Shown here piece after piece: positions 8,999 through 16,993 of a DNA stretch of 39,895 nt. The stretch spans positions 1 through 39,895 of the forward strand of contig WRGC01000013.1 in the NCBI GenBank assembly GCA_009787385.1, written 5' to 3'. Within the stretch, counting starts at the first letter, position 1. Every line of letters begins with the position of its first letter. Under the pieces are notes generated by a model, which had not been told where the DNA came from, did not search any database, and saw only the letters and a list, made by a program, of their open reading frames with translations. Both the position numbers and the translations under genes were made by a program. The DNA is from Bacillota bacterium (GTDB lineage Bacteria > Bacillota > Clostridia > Christensenellales > Pumilibacteraceae).

Positions 8999-9027
8999 AG
9001 TATAATATATTTTCTTTTAATTTTCAA
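8999..9027 (-). promoter_or_regulatory. DUF6273 promoter abutting the start codon
   Basis: On the minus strand TTGAAA (9027-9022), 17 bp, TATACT (9004-8999), then TTTTAT and the ATG at 8992. The geometry is identical to the DUF2752 promoter. Confidence 0.65.
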
Positions 9028-9115
9028 CTTATTTATAAAATCAACTTGTGGAAATAATTGTTGATAGAAAATTAAAATTGATATATAAAATTCAAATATA
9101 TTTATATTAGTATTT

Positions 9116-9784
9116 TTAATTTATTGCTAACTGCTCTATACTATCCAATTTTGCCATAACCACCAAAATATCATCTGCTCCAAAACAATATAATGCCCCC
9201 GGCAACGAATATAGTTGACTACCTTTTTTAACACCCAAAATATTGATTCCATATTTTTGTCTAATGTTGATATCGCCTACAGTTTTGCCTACCCAATCAA
9301 ATGGTACTACCAAGTCATATATTGCATAATCTTGACTAATAGAAGTAAAATCTAATATATTGTCAAAATTAAACCTAATAGCTGTCTTATTGGCAAGATC
9401 TCTCTCAGGATAAATTACTTCATTTGCACCTATTTTTTTTAGAATATCTATTTGCATATTGCTACTAGCTTTGGCTATTATGTGTTTAGCCTTTATGCTT
9501 TTTAGCAAGCTAGTAATAACCAAACAAGCTTCAAAATTATCACCAATCGTAACAAAACACAAATCAAAATTTGAAACTCCCAAAGACTCTAATACCTTTT
9601 CGCTAGTGCAATCAGCTATCATTACATTTTGTATAATAGGAGGCAAGTTTTCTATAATTTTTTCTTGACTATCTACTGCCATAACAGTATTTCCAAGTTC
9701 CAAAAATTTGAGTGCTAAATGCAGCCCAAATCTTCCCATTCCAATTATCAATATAGACTTCTTACTTATCTTCTTTTTTTTCAT
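9116..9784 (-). CDS. ktrA: Potassium uptake regulatory subunit KtrA/TrkA
   Basis: A 222-residue RCK protein that gates the KtrB channel at the inner face of the membrane. The N-terminal NAD/ATP-binding Rossmann domain has G15-M-G-R-F-G20 with the acidic end of beta-2 at V36-D-S, then DCTS and the GDNFEA segment. A C-terminal TrkA_C domain (about 140-220, VGKTVGDINIRQKYGINILGV) normally binds regulatory ligands such as c-di-AMP. It is 67 bp downstream of ktrB on the same strand, an operon. The ribosome site is weak (TTTTGG), so translation may be partly coupled. The length is typical of KtrA rather than the double-length TrkA. Confidence 0.92.
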   Translation of the reverse strand: MKKKKISKKSILIIGMGRFGLHLALKFLELGNTVMAVDSQEKIIENLPPIIQNVMIADCTSEKVLESLGVSNFDLCFVTIGDNFEACLVITSLLKSIKAKHIIAKASSNMQIDILKKIGANEVIYPERDLANKTAIRFNFDNILDFTSISQDYAIYDLVVPFDWVGKTVGDINIRQKYGINILGVKKGSQLYSLPGALYCFGADDILVVMAKLDSIEQLAIN

Positions 9785-9851
9785 AATTTACCAAAACATT
9801 ATTCTTTTATTAAAAACAAATTTATAATATAAATATCACTATACATCAACT

Positions 9852-11204
9852 CTACCCAATTTGAATTTTCTCTGTCAACCTATCTATTTTTGGATTGCTC
9901 TTTTTGCCCGTCAATCCAAATATCATCATTACACAGCCAACTCTACCTATCAACATTAGCAACATTATTATCAATCTACTTAATGGTGCGAGTAGTGCAG
10001 TAGTTCCACTCAAAGACAACCCCACTGTACAAAGTGCAGACAAAACTTCAAATACAATATTCTTTAGTGGCAAAGGTTGTATAAGACTAATCAAAATAGT
10101 TGATATAACTACTAATGATGCAAATATAACTACCAAAGCTGATGCTTGTTTGATAGAATTGTCATCAATCTTTCTCTTAAAAACAAAAACTCCCCTTACG
10201 CTTTGTGATGTCCTAATAGCATTGAGCAAAAGAATTGCAAAAGTTGTAGTCTTGATACCTCCCGCCGTAGAGCCAGAACTACCACCAACAAACATAAAAA
10301 GCATAGTTAAAAAGCTTCCACCACTAGACATTTTAGACAAGTCTACCATAAAAAATCCAGCCGTTCTAGGGCTAATACTACAAAAAAATGATACCCATAT
10401 TTGATCAAAAACACCCAAGTCTTTCATAGAATCATTTCTTTCAAATATAAAAAATAAAATCCAACCAAAAACTATCAAAACAAGAGTAGTAATCAAAGTT
10501 ATTTTAGAATGCAATGAGTACCTACTTATATTCCACTTGTTATCCAATACATCATTCCATACCAAAAATCCAATACCACCTATCACTATAAGTATTCCTA
10601 TTACGATAGCTACTAGAGTATTATTAGCAAATCCTATCAAAGAACCTACTGACGCCGTGCCAACCAAATCAAATCCAGCATTGCAAAAAGCAGCCACCGA
10701 ATGAAAAATTCCAAACCAAATTCCTTGCCAAAAACCAAATTGCTGTACAAAGCTAAAACTAAGCAAAACAGCACCAACAAACTCTACAAATAATGTAAAT
10801 ACAATTATTCGTTTGACCAATCTCACTATGCCTGACATCTTGAGTAGCCCCATAGACTCCATCAACAATCGTCGTTTGCCAAAATCTATCTTGCGTTTCA
10901 AAAAAAGTAATATTATAGCAATAAGTGTCATAAAACCCAAACCACCTATTTGAGTCAACAACAATATTATCAATTGCCCAAAACCACTGTATGTCGCAAA
11001 TATATTGACTACAGTCAATCCCGTAATGCAAGTGGCACTAACAGACAAAAATAAAGCATCCCAAAAACTCCCGAACCCACTACCTTTAGTAGAAATAGGC
11101 AAGCACAACAAAAAAGCCCCTGAAAATATTACAACAAGATATCCAAGCACTATCAAATGCCCATACTGAAGATTAAAATTTTTTTTGTGCAAGCCCAATG
11201 TCAT
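9852..11204 (-). CDS. ktrB: Potassium transporter KtrB/TrkH family
   Basis: A 450-residue membrane channel subunit for K+ uptake, with four M1-P-M2 repeats. The selectivity-filter glycines are visible in TCITGLTVVN, FCNAGFDL, SPRTAGFFM and LCTVGLSLSG. The gating loop GGSSGSTAGGIKTT lies in the third repeat, as expected for KtrB. It pairs with the adjacent ktrA. No clear ribosome site precedes the ATG; the predicted leader is very short, downstream of a TTGACT-16-TATTTT promoter that overlaps the upstream terminator. No c-di-AMP riboswitch was recognised in the short leader. Confidence 0.93.
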   Translation of the reverse strand: MTLGLHKKNFNLQYGHLIVLGYLVVIFSGAFLLCLPISTKGSGFGSFWDALFLSVSATCITGLTVVNIFATYSGFGQLIILLLTQIGGLGFMTLIAIILLFLKRKIDFGKRRLLMESMGLLKMSGIVRLVKRIIVFTLFVEFVGAVLLSFSFVQQFGFWQGIWFGIFHSVAAFCNAGFDLVGTASVGSLIGFANNTLVAIVIGILIVIGGIGFLVWNDVLDNKWNISRYSLHSKITLITTLVLIVFGWILFFIFERNDSMKDLGVFDQIWVSFFCSISPRTAGFFMVDLSKMSSGGSFLTMLFMFVGGSSGSTAGGIKTTTFAILLLNAIRTSQSVRGVFVFKRKIDDNSIKQASALVVIFASLVVISTILISLIQPLPLKNIVFEVLSALCTVGLSLSGTTALLAPLSRLIIMLLMLIGRVGCVMMIFGLTGKKSNPKIDRLTEKIQIG

Positions 11205-11227
11205 ATAAATTTTGGTTTTATATCTAA

Positions 11228-11255
11228 AAAATATATTTTATGCTAAACTAGTCAA
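11228..11255 (-). promoter_or_regulatory. Possible ktrB promoter
   Basis: On the minus strand TTGACT (11255-11250), 16 bp, TATTTT (11233-11228). The -35 box sits in the T run of the terminator at 11254-11284. Confidence 0.45.
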
Positions 11256-11284
11256 AAAAGCCACACAAGAACAGTGCGACTTTT
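11254..11284 (-). terminator. Terminator upstream of ktrB
   Basis: On the minus strand AAAAGTCGCAC pairs with GTGTGGCTTTT (two G-U pairs) around TGTTCTT and ends in T6. It stops transcripts from the 6S RNA/tRNA-Glu region before ktrB. Confidence 0.75.
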
Positions 11285-11328
11285 ATACAACTTACCTTAC
11301 TGTGTTATTCATAAAATTTAAATTTAGA

Positions 11329-11523
11329 GAGTGTACAACTAGCGATTATTAACAATAATATACAAATTTTCAACAAAACCAACATTATTCTTTTTTGACG
11401 CCAAAAAAGAACCAAAAAGTTTTTTTGGGGCAAATCCCACAAAACCACCGAACGCTTTAAGGTTGATTTTATTTAATTGGGGGATTAATTCTTTCTAGAT
11501 TAATGTACTCTATTTGTACATTC
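11329..11523. repeat. MITE-like element, copy 1
   Basis: A 195-bp non-coding element with terminal inverted repeats: GAGTGTACAACTAGCG at one end and, reversed, GAATGTACAAATAGAG at the other. Inside are a near-palindrome of TTCTTTTTTG and CAAAAAAGAA around AC/GC (11388-11411) and the conserved stretch AACGCTTTAAGGTTGATTTT. Related copies lie at 26798-26990 and 34709-34897. The flanking TTTAAATTTA on both sides may be a target-site duplication. There is no transposase. Confidence 0.8.
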
Positions 11524-11614
11524 TTTAAATTTAAAATTCAACCTACTTATAAATACAAATCTCATTGTTGCAAACTAACAACAATATTTGTATATGTGAG
11601 TAAATACATCAATT

Positions 11615-11689
11615 TGGTACCGCATAGGGGAATCGAACCCCTATTTCCAGCGTGAGAGGCTAGCGTCCTAACCGTTAGACGAATGCGGC
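11615..11689 (-). tRNA. tRNA-Glu (CTC)
   Basis: On the minus strand the acceptor stem is GCCGCAT/ATGCGGT with a G1-U72 pair, discriminator A and encoded CCA. Anticodon stem CTAGC/GCTGG, loop CTCTCAC, anticodon CTC. T-arm AGGGG-TTCGATT-CCCCT is perfect. It lies directly downstream of the probable 6S RNA and may be processed from the same transcript. Confidence 0.93.
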
Positions 11690-11704
11690 AAAATACCGTG
11701 ATAC

Positions 11705-11917
11705 CGTTTGTAAGCTAGTTATTTTTCCCCATGTATTACAATAGGGTGGGTTAGTCGGCAACATATATCAATCTACTTCGTGGTTTGACTAATGCAAAGC
11801 AATCTTTTTTTAAACGCAACTTGCGCAAAAGATTAAAGTCCAGACATCATATATTGTACAAACAATCCCATTTAAAAAAAGTAGGAAAATAAAATAGCTA
11901 CTCGCACATCACAGTGT
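11705..11917 (-). ncRNA. ssrS: Probable 6S RNA (SsrS)
   Basis: The RNA predicted from the promoter at 11924-11952 starts ACACUGUGAUGUGCGAG; the CUGUGAUGUGCG stretch resembles the CUGAGAUGUUCG near the 5' end of E. coli 6S RNA. The ends can form a long interrupted closing stem (GTAGCTATTTTATTTTCC with GGGGAAAAATAACTAGCTTAC in parts). A large central bubble follows (TAAATGGGATTG against CCGACTAACCCACCC). An apical arm is built from CAA/TTG, ATATA/TATAT, TGG/CCA, ACT/AGT and AATCTTTT/AAAAGATT, with an inner CGCAA/TTGCG hairpin. This single long hairpin with a central bubble mimics an open promoter and is the 6S hallmark. It does not match tmRNA, SRP RNA or RNase P motifs. The 3' end is approximate. 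Confidence 0.6.
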
Positions 11918-11923
11918 ACCAAT

Positions 11924-11952
11924 AATATAACACAAATTTTACAATTTGGCAA
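11924..11952 (-). promoter_or_regulatory. Promoter of the probable 6S RNA
   Basis: On the minus strand TTGCCA (11952-11947), 17 bp ending in TGTGT, then TATATT (11929-11924). The start of transcription is expected at about 11917. Confidence 0.7.
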
Positions 11953-12025
11953 CTTATTACACACACAAAGTAAATTTATCTAAAAAATAATTGAAAAAAT
12001 ATAAAATCTGTATAGTATAAAATTC

Positions 12026-13030
12026 TTATTTTACAACTTCTACAAATCTATCCTTATATTCTATCAACCTACCCGCTCCCATAATTGATGCTAGTCTTGC
12101 ATTTTGACATTGATAAACATTTATACCCAAGAGTTGTCTATACAACAAATCTAATGCAGGAATTTGACTTGCTCCACCGCACAAATAAATACCCTTAGAT
12201 TGCACAATTTGCACAACTTGTGGCGGACAGTTGCTCAAAACGCTCCTAATACCATCTAAAATCTTTTCGTAGTATGGACGAATGACATTATATATATCCA
12301 ACGCTCTAATCTCTACAACAATAGGTGTCTTTTGCAATATTTCAACACCTGATACTTGCGTGCTTTGAATATCATTGTCATACAAACTTGCTATTTCTTG
12401 CTTGACTTTGATTGCCTCATCTCTATCAATAATTACCCCGTGGACTTCTCTTACAAAATTTGCAATAACCGAATCCAACAAATTGCCACCAATATTGAGG
12501 GTACAACCTTCAATAACTTTACCATTTAAAATTACAGCAATATCAGTCCTACCACCACCAATGTTGGATACACAATAATATCCACCATCATCTACCAACA
12601 ACTCCATTCCAACTGCAGATGACACAATACTATCCACCATTATTACATCATCAATCCCTGCATCATAACATACGGTTTCAAAAGCGACTCTCTGCTTGAC
12701 ACTTAGCCCTAAAGGTACATTGAGTATTGCTTTAAATTTAGGTATAAATATAGCTTTTTTGGATATAACTTTTTTGAGATATTCTCTCAACATTTGAGTA
12801 GTTAAATTAGTATCAAGGATTATTCCACAGTCTATAGGGGATACTACGCTAAAATTTGTAGAATCTTTTTTAAACAAATCCATAGCAACTTGTCCAAAAG
12901 CTTTAGGCTTGTCTTGCCTTAAATTGCTTAATGCAACAAGACTTGGTTCTTGAACCATTAATCCAGAATTTGAAGTCCAAATCATAGTATTGCATGACCC
13001 AAGTTCCAATGCAATCTCCATTATTGCCAT
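12026..13030 (-). CDS. MreB-like cell-shape protein (divergent)
   Basis: A 334-residue actin-fold ATPase of the MreB/Mbl family, which forms membrane-bound filaments guiding cell-wall synthesis. The phosphate-1 loop is E7-L-G-S-C-N-T (usually DxGTANT). The middle phosphate-2 region is VSNIGGGRTDIAV, followed by the LNIGGNLLD segment, and the adenosine region is YLCGGASQIPALD. The length fits MreB. Changes in otherwise conserved loops (the usual Asp is Glu7, and Ser-Cys replaces Thr-Ala) mark it as a divergent paralogue, so another, standard MreB probably exists elsewhere. The ATG is preceded by AAGGGGA. It lies 77 bp downstream of the Ppx/GppA-HD gene, probably in one operon. Confidence 0.8.
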   Translation of the reverse strand: MAIMEIALELGSCNTMIWTSNSGLMVQEPSLVALSNLRQDKPKAFGQVAMDLFKKDSTNFSVVSPIDCGIILDTNLTTQMLREYLKKVISKKAIFIPKFKAILNVPLGLSVKQRVAFETVCYDAGIDDVIMVDSIVSSAVGMELLVDDGGYYCVSNIGGGRTDIAVILNGKVIEGCTLNIGGNLLDSVIANFVREVHGVIIDRDEAIKVKQEIASLYDNDIQSTQVSGVEILQKTPIVVEIRALDIYNVIRPYYEKILDGIRSVLSNCPPQVVQIVQSKGIYLCGGASQIPALDLLYRQLLGINVYQCQNARLASIMGAGRLIEYKDRFVEVVK

Positions 13031-13107
13031 TTTTAATCCCCTTGTGTACTATTGACTTAACTATCTCAATATTGCTACTGAAATATATAAAAGCAAAATA
13101 GCTAAAC

Positions 13108-14622
13108 CTATATTATCCTAATATTCTTTTTAAATGCTTTTGCAAATTGAGCTTCTGATAGTTTTAATGCTTCAGAAATTTCCAAGCTAGCATCACCTGT
13201 CTGAGCAGTCTTGACTATTATACTATCCCCTAGTATATCACAGTTGATAGATGTTATAGCTCTAGATTTTGTCCTATCTAGATTATCCGCAATACGCAAA
13301 ACTATGCCTATCTTGATTGCGGCAGTTTTGTCTTCTTCTAATACAATACTTTTATATCTTTGCCATTCGGTGTTATTAAAGTCATCATGCATATATGCCA
13401 TAATTGCAAATCCCGCTACTACAATTTCTCTATGAGACACTCCACACAGTCCACTATTGAGAGCCAAATACATACTGTGACGGACAAAGTCACTATAGCG
13501 TATATTGCGTCCACTGTCATGCATGTATACCGCTATACGCAACACTCTATTGTAAAACCTAGGCAATTTGTGCAACACTCTAAGTTGTTTGTATAATTGC
13601 ATAGACAAATTGTAAACATGGTCAAGATGAGCTATATCTTGATTTAAAAAATTTACTCTAGAATAAATACTATGTCCATGTACATCTACGATTGCCTTTT
13701 CTTTGATGGATGGGGTTGAATGACCTAATATTATTCCCTCTCTCAAACCATACTCACTTATAACGATATCATCTTTGCCCAAACTATCAAATATACTCTT
13801 GACAATATACATAGAAACACAAAAGATATCCGCTCTACCTTGCAAGCCTTTTATCTTTGTATTATGGTCTATGTCTACAGACTTGAGCATATTATAAATA
13901 TTGGCAAAATTGTCCTTTTGCACTACATAGTTGTGTGCTATATCCAATGGATAGCGATTGAGCCTCATACTAATCTTTGCCAAACTTCTAAAAACTCCAC
14001 CTACTCCTATCACATGGACACCATGATCCAATCCCACTATCCACTCTACATCTTTCAACTCATTCCTAATATATTCTTCTACTTTAGTTGATAATGCAAC
14101 TGGGTCATTTTTGTACTCATCAAATCTTTCCAAAAATGAGTTGCTTCCTACCCTTATTACATGTGTATTTAATATACCCTTTCTATTATAATGTATGAGT
14201 TGAACGCTACTACCGCTAATATCTACTATCAACCCCTTTTGCATATCAAAGTGGTTGACAACGGCATGATATATATACTCAGCTTCTACTTCTTCTGGCA
14301 ACACTCTAACTCTAAATCCACAAGTTGAACTAACCTCTTCCAAAAAACTCTTTTGATTTTTAGCTCGTCTTACAGCACTTGTAGCTACAACATATACTTT
14401 GTCAATTTGATAATTGTCACACAACTTCTTGAACATCTTTAGTACATTGACAGCCTCAGATACTTTGCTAGGCTTCAAAAAGCCATCTCTAGACATTTCT
14501 GCACCAAGTCTCACACCTTCTTTGATATGATCAAACACTACAAAATGTTCAGATGGCAAGACATATGCAAAAGTCATATTGATGTCATTGCTACCAATAT
14601 CTATTACAGCTACTTTATCCAA
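13108..14622 (-). CDS. Ppx/GppA phosphatase with C-terminal HD domain
   Basis: A 504-residue protein of the exopolyphosphatase/guanosine pentaphosphate phosphatase family. The N-terminal actin-like fold begins KVAVIDIGSNDINMTF and has the phosphate loops DISGSSVQLIHY and GVGGVFRSLAKI. From about residue 310 an HD-type helical domain follows (HSIYSRVNFLN, AVYMHDSGRN, SHREIVVAGF). It would hydrolyse polyphosphate or pppGpp in the cytoplasm. I place the start at the TTG at 14622, with GGAG 8 bases before it, rather than the TTG at 14643, which has no site. A perfect consensus promoter with a leader of about 100 bases precedes it; the leader can fold into two small hairpins. Confidence 0.88.
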   Translation of the reverse strand: MDKVAVIDIGSNDINMTFAYVLPSEHFVVFDHIKEGVRLGAEMSRDGFLKPSKVSEAVNVLKMFKKLCDNYQIDKVYVVATSAVRRAKNQKSFLEEVSSTCGFRVRVLPEEVEAEYIYHAVVNHFDMQKGLIVDISGSSVQLIHYNRKGILNTHVIRVGSNSFLERFDEYKNDPVALSTKVEEYIRNELKDVEWIVGLDHGVHVIGVGGVFRSLAKISMRLNRYPLDIAHNYVVQKDNFANIYNMLKSVDIDHNTKIKGLQGRADIFCVSMYIVKSIFDSLGKDDIVISEYGLREGIILGHSTPSIKEKAIVDVHGHSIYSRVNFLNQDIAHLDHVYNLSMQLYKQLRVLHKLPRFYNRVLRIAVYMHDSGRNIRYSDFVRHSMYLALNSGLCGVSHREIVVAGFAIMAYMHDDFNNTEWQRYKSIVLEEDKTAAIKIGIVLRIADNLDRTKSRAITSINCDILGDSIIVKTAQTGDASLEISEALKLSEAQFAKAFKKNIRII

Positions 14623-14735
14623 AATAATATCTCCAAATATCAAGTGTACATATCAGCCACAACTACCATGATTGTGTTGCAGTCATTGGTTGACAAGTTT
14701 TTGCAAACTATGTCCAATTAAATGATATACATACA

Positions 14736-14764
14736 ATTATAACACAACTTACACACTTTGTCAA
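14736..14764 (-). promoter_or_regulatory. Consensus promoter of the Ppx/GppA gene
   Basis: On the minus strand TTGACA (14764-14759), 17 bp ending TTGTGT, TATAAT (14741-14736). All twelve positions match consensus, with an extended TG element. Confidence 0.9.
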
Positions 14765-14884
14765 TACCAAGTTTTTTTTATTTTTATTAAAATCAATAAG
14801 CTGATATGACAAAAAATATCTTTAAAATAAATTATTTTTCATTACATAAACAACCAAAAAACAAATTAATTTAATAAAAATTGG

Positions 14885-14913
14885 TTGACTATTTACACAC
14901 ATAAGTGTATTAT
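14885..14913 (+). promoter_or_regulatory. Promoter of the TcyP-like symporter
   Basis: TTGACT (14885-14890), 17 bp, TATTAT (14908-14913). Transcription is expected to begin at about 14920, the first base of the leader stem. Confidence 0.75.
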
Positions 14914-14919
14914 TATACA

Positions 14920-14992
14920 GTAAGTAAATCAAGCATACTTTGCAAGATATATGATACAAATCATATATCTTGCAAAATTAATAATTACTTAC
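14920..14992 (+). promoter_or_regulatory. Nested hairpin leader of the symporter mRNA
   Basis: The outer stem GTAAGTAA (14920-14927) pairs perfectly with TTACTTAC (14985-14992). Inside, TTTGCAAGATATATGAT (14939-14955) pairs over 17 bp with 14960-14976 around an ACAA loop. No T run follows, so it is not a plain terminator. It can protect the 5' end, act as an RNA switch, or be a DNA operator. It does not match a riboswitch class that I know. Confidence 0.6.
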
Positions 14993-15014
14993 AATAATAC
15001 TTTAATTACAATTT

Positions 15015-16463
15015 ATGAATAATAATTTTGCCATTTTTTTGGCATTGATAGTCTTTGTAGCACTATTTGCTACAATGGTATTAATAAGTAAAAAAACTAA
15101 AATAGGATTTACGCTCAGGGTTTTTATTGCACTAATCTTGGGTCTTATTTATGGTGCGTGTATACAGTTGATATTTGGAATTGCTGATACAAGTGTAGAT
15201 ACCCCAAACAATAGTGTTGCAATCACTCAATGGATAAACATAATAGGTTCAGGCTTCACCAAAGCTTTGACATTTTTGGTTATACCATTAGTATTTGTGT
15301 CAATTTTGAATGCTATAAAAAACCTAGGAAAGCCCGGTCAAGGACTCAAAAAAGCGGGAATGATTATTGGTATACTACTGTTGACTACACTTATTGCTGG
15401 CATCATAGCTATGATTACGGTATGGATTTTTGGAATTAATACAAATGACTTGGTTGGATATGACCCACAACCTCAAGCTCCAAGCACATTACCCGAAATA
15501 ATACTCAATCTAATACCCAACAATCTATTTGCTGCATTTAGCGGTAGCAATGTCTTGCCTGTAGTACTTATTACATTTGTAATAGGTATGGCATATTTGG
15601 ATATCAAAAAACACAAGCCTGCCATAGGACAAAAATTTGAATCTTTTTTAGATACGGCGTACGAAGTTGTAATACGAATAGTAGACTATGTAATTGGCTT
15701 TACTCCTTATGGTGTTCTAGCCATAATTGCAGGTAGAGCAGCTTCTGCAGGATGGGAATCTGTAGCTCAACTAGGTATGGTTGTAGTTGTGTGTTATGTT
15801 GCAATGGCTATAGTATTTTTATTTCACTTGTTGCTAATGTGGGTTTCTGGCGTCAATCCAAAAACACATATCAAAAAAGCAGGTGCTGCCTTGATGTTTG
15901 CCTTTTCTAGTCGTTCTAGTTCTGCCACTCTATCACTCACAATAATGTCCCAACGCAAACTAGGTGTAAATGAAGGAAATGCCAATCTAGCAGGTTCTTT
16001 TGGAACTACCATAGGTCAAAATGCTTGTGCGGGTGTATATCCTGTCACACTTGCAATATTGGCAGGTATGTCTGTTGGATGGGATGTATGGTCATTACAA
16101 TTTTTAGTTCCATTAGCCATATACTCTGTAATATCTTCTATAGGTACAGCCGGTGTGGGTGGTGGAGCTACACAAGTTAGTTTGATGGTACTAAGTTTGA
16201 TGGGTTTGCCTGTAGAACTTGTTGGATTGTTGATATCAGTAGATTTTTTAATAGATATGGGAAGAACGGCAATCAATGTCAACGACAGTATCCTAGCAGG
16301 ATATATAGCAGGCAAATTAGAACGAGATATCAACAAAGATATACTACACGACAAAAAAACAATAGAACAAGTAGAGCTTGAGGCTAAAGCAAATATATCA
16401 ACAGATGATACTATAGAAAATATAAGTATTGACAACAAATTTTTTGAAGTTGAAAATAAATAA
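15015..16463 (+). CDS. Dicarboxylate/amino acid:cation symporter, TcyP (cystine)-like
   Basis: A 482-residue secondary transporter of the DAACS (glutamate transporter) family with eight membrane segments and two hairpins. Landmarks are LTFLVIPLVFVSILNAI, the first hairpin AFSSRSSSATLSLTI (the usual serine-rich motif), and GSFGTTIGQNACAGVYP (the NMDGT-like region). The second hairpin is GTAGVGGGATQVS, and helix 8 is DFLIDMGRTAINVNDS. The overall form is closest to the Bacillus L-cystine carrier TcyP, but substrate assignment by eye is uncertain (glutamate and aspartate are alternatives). It has a hydrophilic tail of about 40 residues. No ribosome site is visible before the ATG; a long structured leader precedes it and a strong terminator ends it. 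Confidence 0.85.
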   Translation: MNNNFAIFLALIVFVALFATMVLISKKTKIGFTLRVFIALILGLIYGACIQLIFGIADTSVDTPNNSVAITQWINIIGSGFTKALTFLVIPLVFVSILNAIKNLGKPGQGLKKAGMIIGILLLTTLIAGIIAMITVWIFGINTNDLVGYDPQPQAPSTLPEIILNLIPNNLFAAFSGSNVLPVVLITFVIGMAYLDIKKHKPAIGQKFESFLDTAYEVVIRIVDYVIGFTPYGVLAIIAGRAASAGWESVAQLGMVVVVCYVAMAIVFLFHLLLMWVSGVNPKTHIKKAGAALMFAFSSRSSSATLSLTIMSQRKLGVNEGNANLAGSFGTTIGQNACAGVYPVTLAILAGMSVGWDVWSLQFLVPLAIYSVISSIGTAGVGGGATQVSLMVLSLMGLPVELVGLLISVDFLIDMGRTAINVNDSILAGYIAGKLERDINKDILHDKKTIEQVELEAKANISTDDTIENISIDNKFFEVENK

Positions 16464-16503
16464 CTTACAAGATTATATCAACAAACTTGTTTATATGAGT
16501 ATA

Positions 16504-16553
16504 AAAACAAAGTTATAGGGCAATTTACCCTACAACTTTGTTTTATCTTTTTA
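16504..16553. terminator. Bidirectional terminator
   Basis: AAAACAAAGTT-A-TAGGG pairs with CCCTA-C-AACTTTGTTTT around a short loop, then ATCTTTTT. It separates the convergent symporter and Cys/Gly-rich genes. Confidence 0.9.
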
Positions 16554-16607
16554 AAAGAACAATAATAATGTATAGTATACAAACATACTACACGGTTAAG
16601 TAAACTA

Positions 16608-16799
16608 CTATTTGCAGTCACGACCACCAAAACATGACATAATCAATAAAAACATGACAAGATCACACATATCAATGCTTTTACCACTGTTACCGCATCC
16701 ATGATTGTTGTTGCCGCCAAAGCCACAAAGCAATAGCAATATCAAAAACATATCATTAGATCCACCACCACAACAGCTGTTATTGTTGTTAAAGAACAT
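16608..16799 (-). CDS. Small Cys/Gly/Asn-rich protein
   Basis: A 63-residue protein: an Asn-rich start, CCGGG, a hydrophobic stretch FLILLLLCGFGG, an NNNHGCGN turn and a second hydrophobic stretch VMFLLIMSCFGG. It resembles short high-cysteine proteins of clostridia that are often annotated as chorion-class or spore-associated, but I cannot assign a function. A strong AGGAGG lies 7-8 bases before the ATG, so it is well translated. A 12-bp hairpin (16833-16865) lies in its leader. Given the CotF-like genes elsewhere in the window, a spore-envelope role is a reasonable guess only. Confidence 0.65.
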   Translation of the reverse strand: MFFNNNNSCCGGGSNDMFLILLLLCGFGGNNNHGCGNSGKSIDMCDLVMFLLIMSCFGGRDCK

Positions 16800-16832
16800 T
16801 TCGAAACCTCCTATATTATTTAAAAACTTTGT

Positions 16833-16870
16833 ACTATCATTCTGCTGGCCAAACAGAATGATAGTTTTTA
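16833..16870. terminator. Hairpin in the leader of the Cys-rich gene
   Basis: ACTATCATTCTG (16833-16844) pairs perfectly with CAGAATGATAGT (16854-16865). A T5 run follows on the plus strand, where no gene ends. On the minus strand it lies between the asparaginase gene and the Cys-rich gene and is followed by TACAAAGTTTTT, so it may be a weak terminator or a leader element. Confidence 0.5.
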
Positions 16871-16919
16871 TCTAAAGTACATCTCACAATCTTTTGTAAT
16901 CTCAAATATATACTTGAAA

Positions 16920-16937
16920 GATTAAGATATCTTAATC
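16920..16937. promoter_or_regulatory. Perfect 18-bp palindrome
   Basis: GATTAAGATATCTTAATC reads the same on both strands, with no spacer. It lies between the asparaginase gene and the Cys-rich gene. The absence of a loop favours a DNA-binding site over a terminator; the factor is unknown. Confidence 0.4.
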
Positions 16938-16993
16938 CATAATATGCATAGGTATTGTATGTGTGATTGTATTGCAAAAATCTATTATTGTAT

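Noticed and set aside
9895-10404. 169-residue plus-strand frame
   Set aside because: Antisense shadow of ktrB.
11690-11930. tmRNA, SRP RNA or RNase P RNA
   Set aside because: None of their conserved core motifs is present; the single long hairpin with a central bubble fits 6S RNA better.
14920-14992. Intrinsic terminator or known riboswitch upstream of the symporter
   Set aside because: No T run follows the stem, and no T-box, SAM or other aptamer core that I know was recognised.
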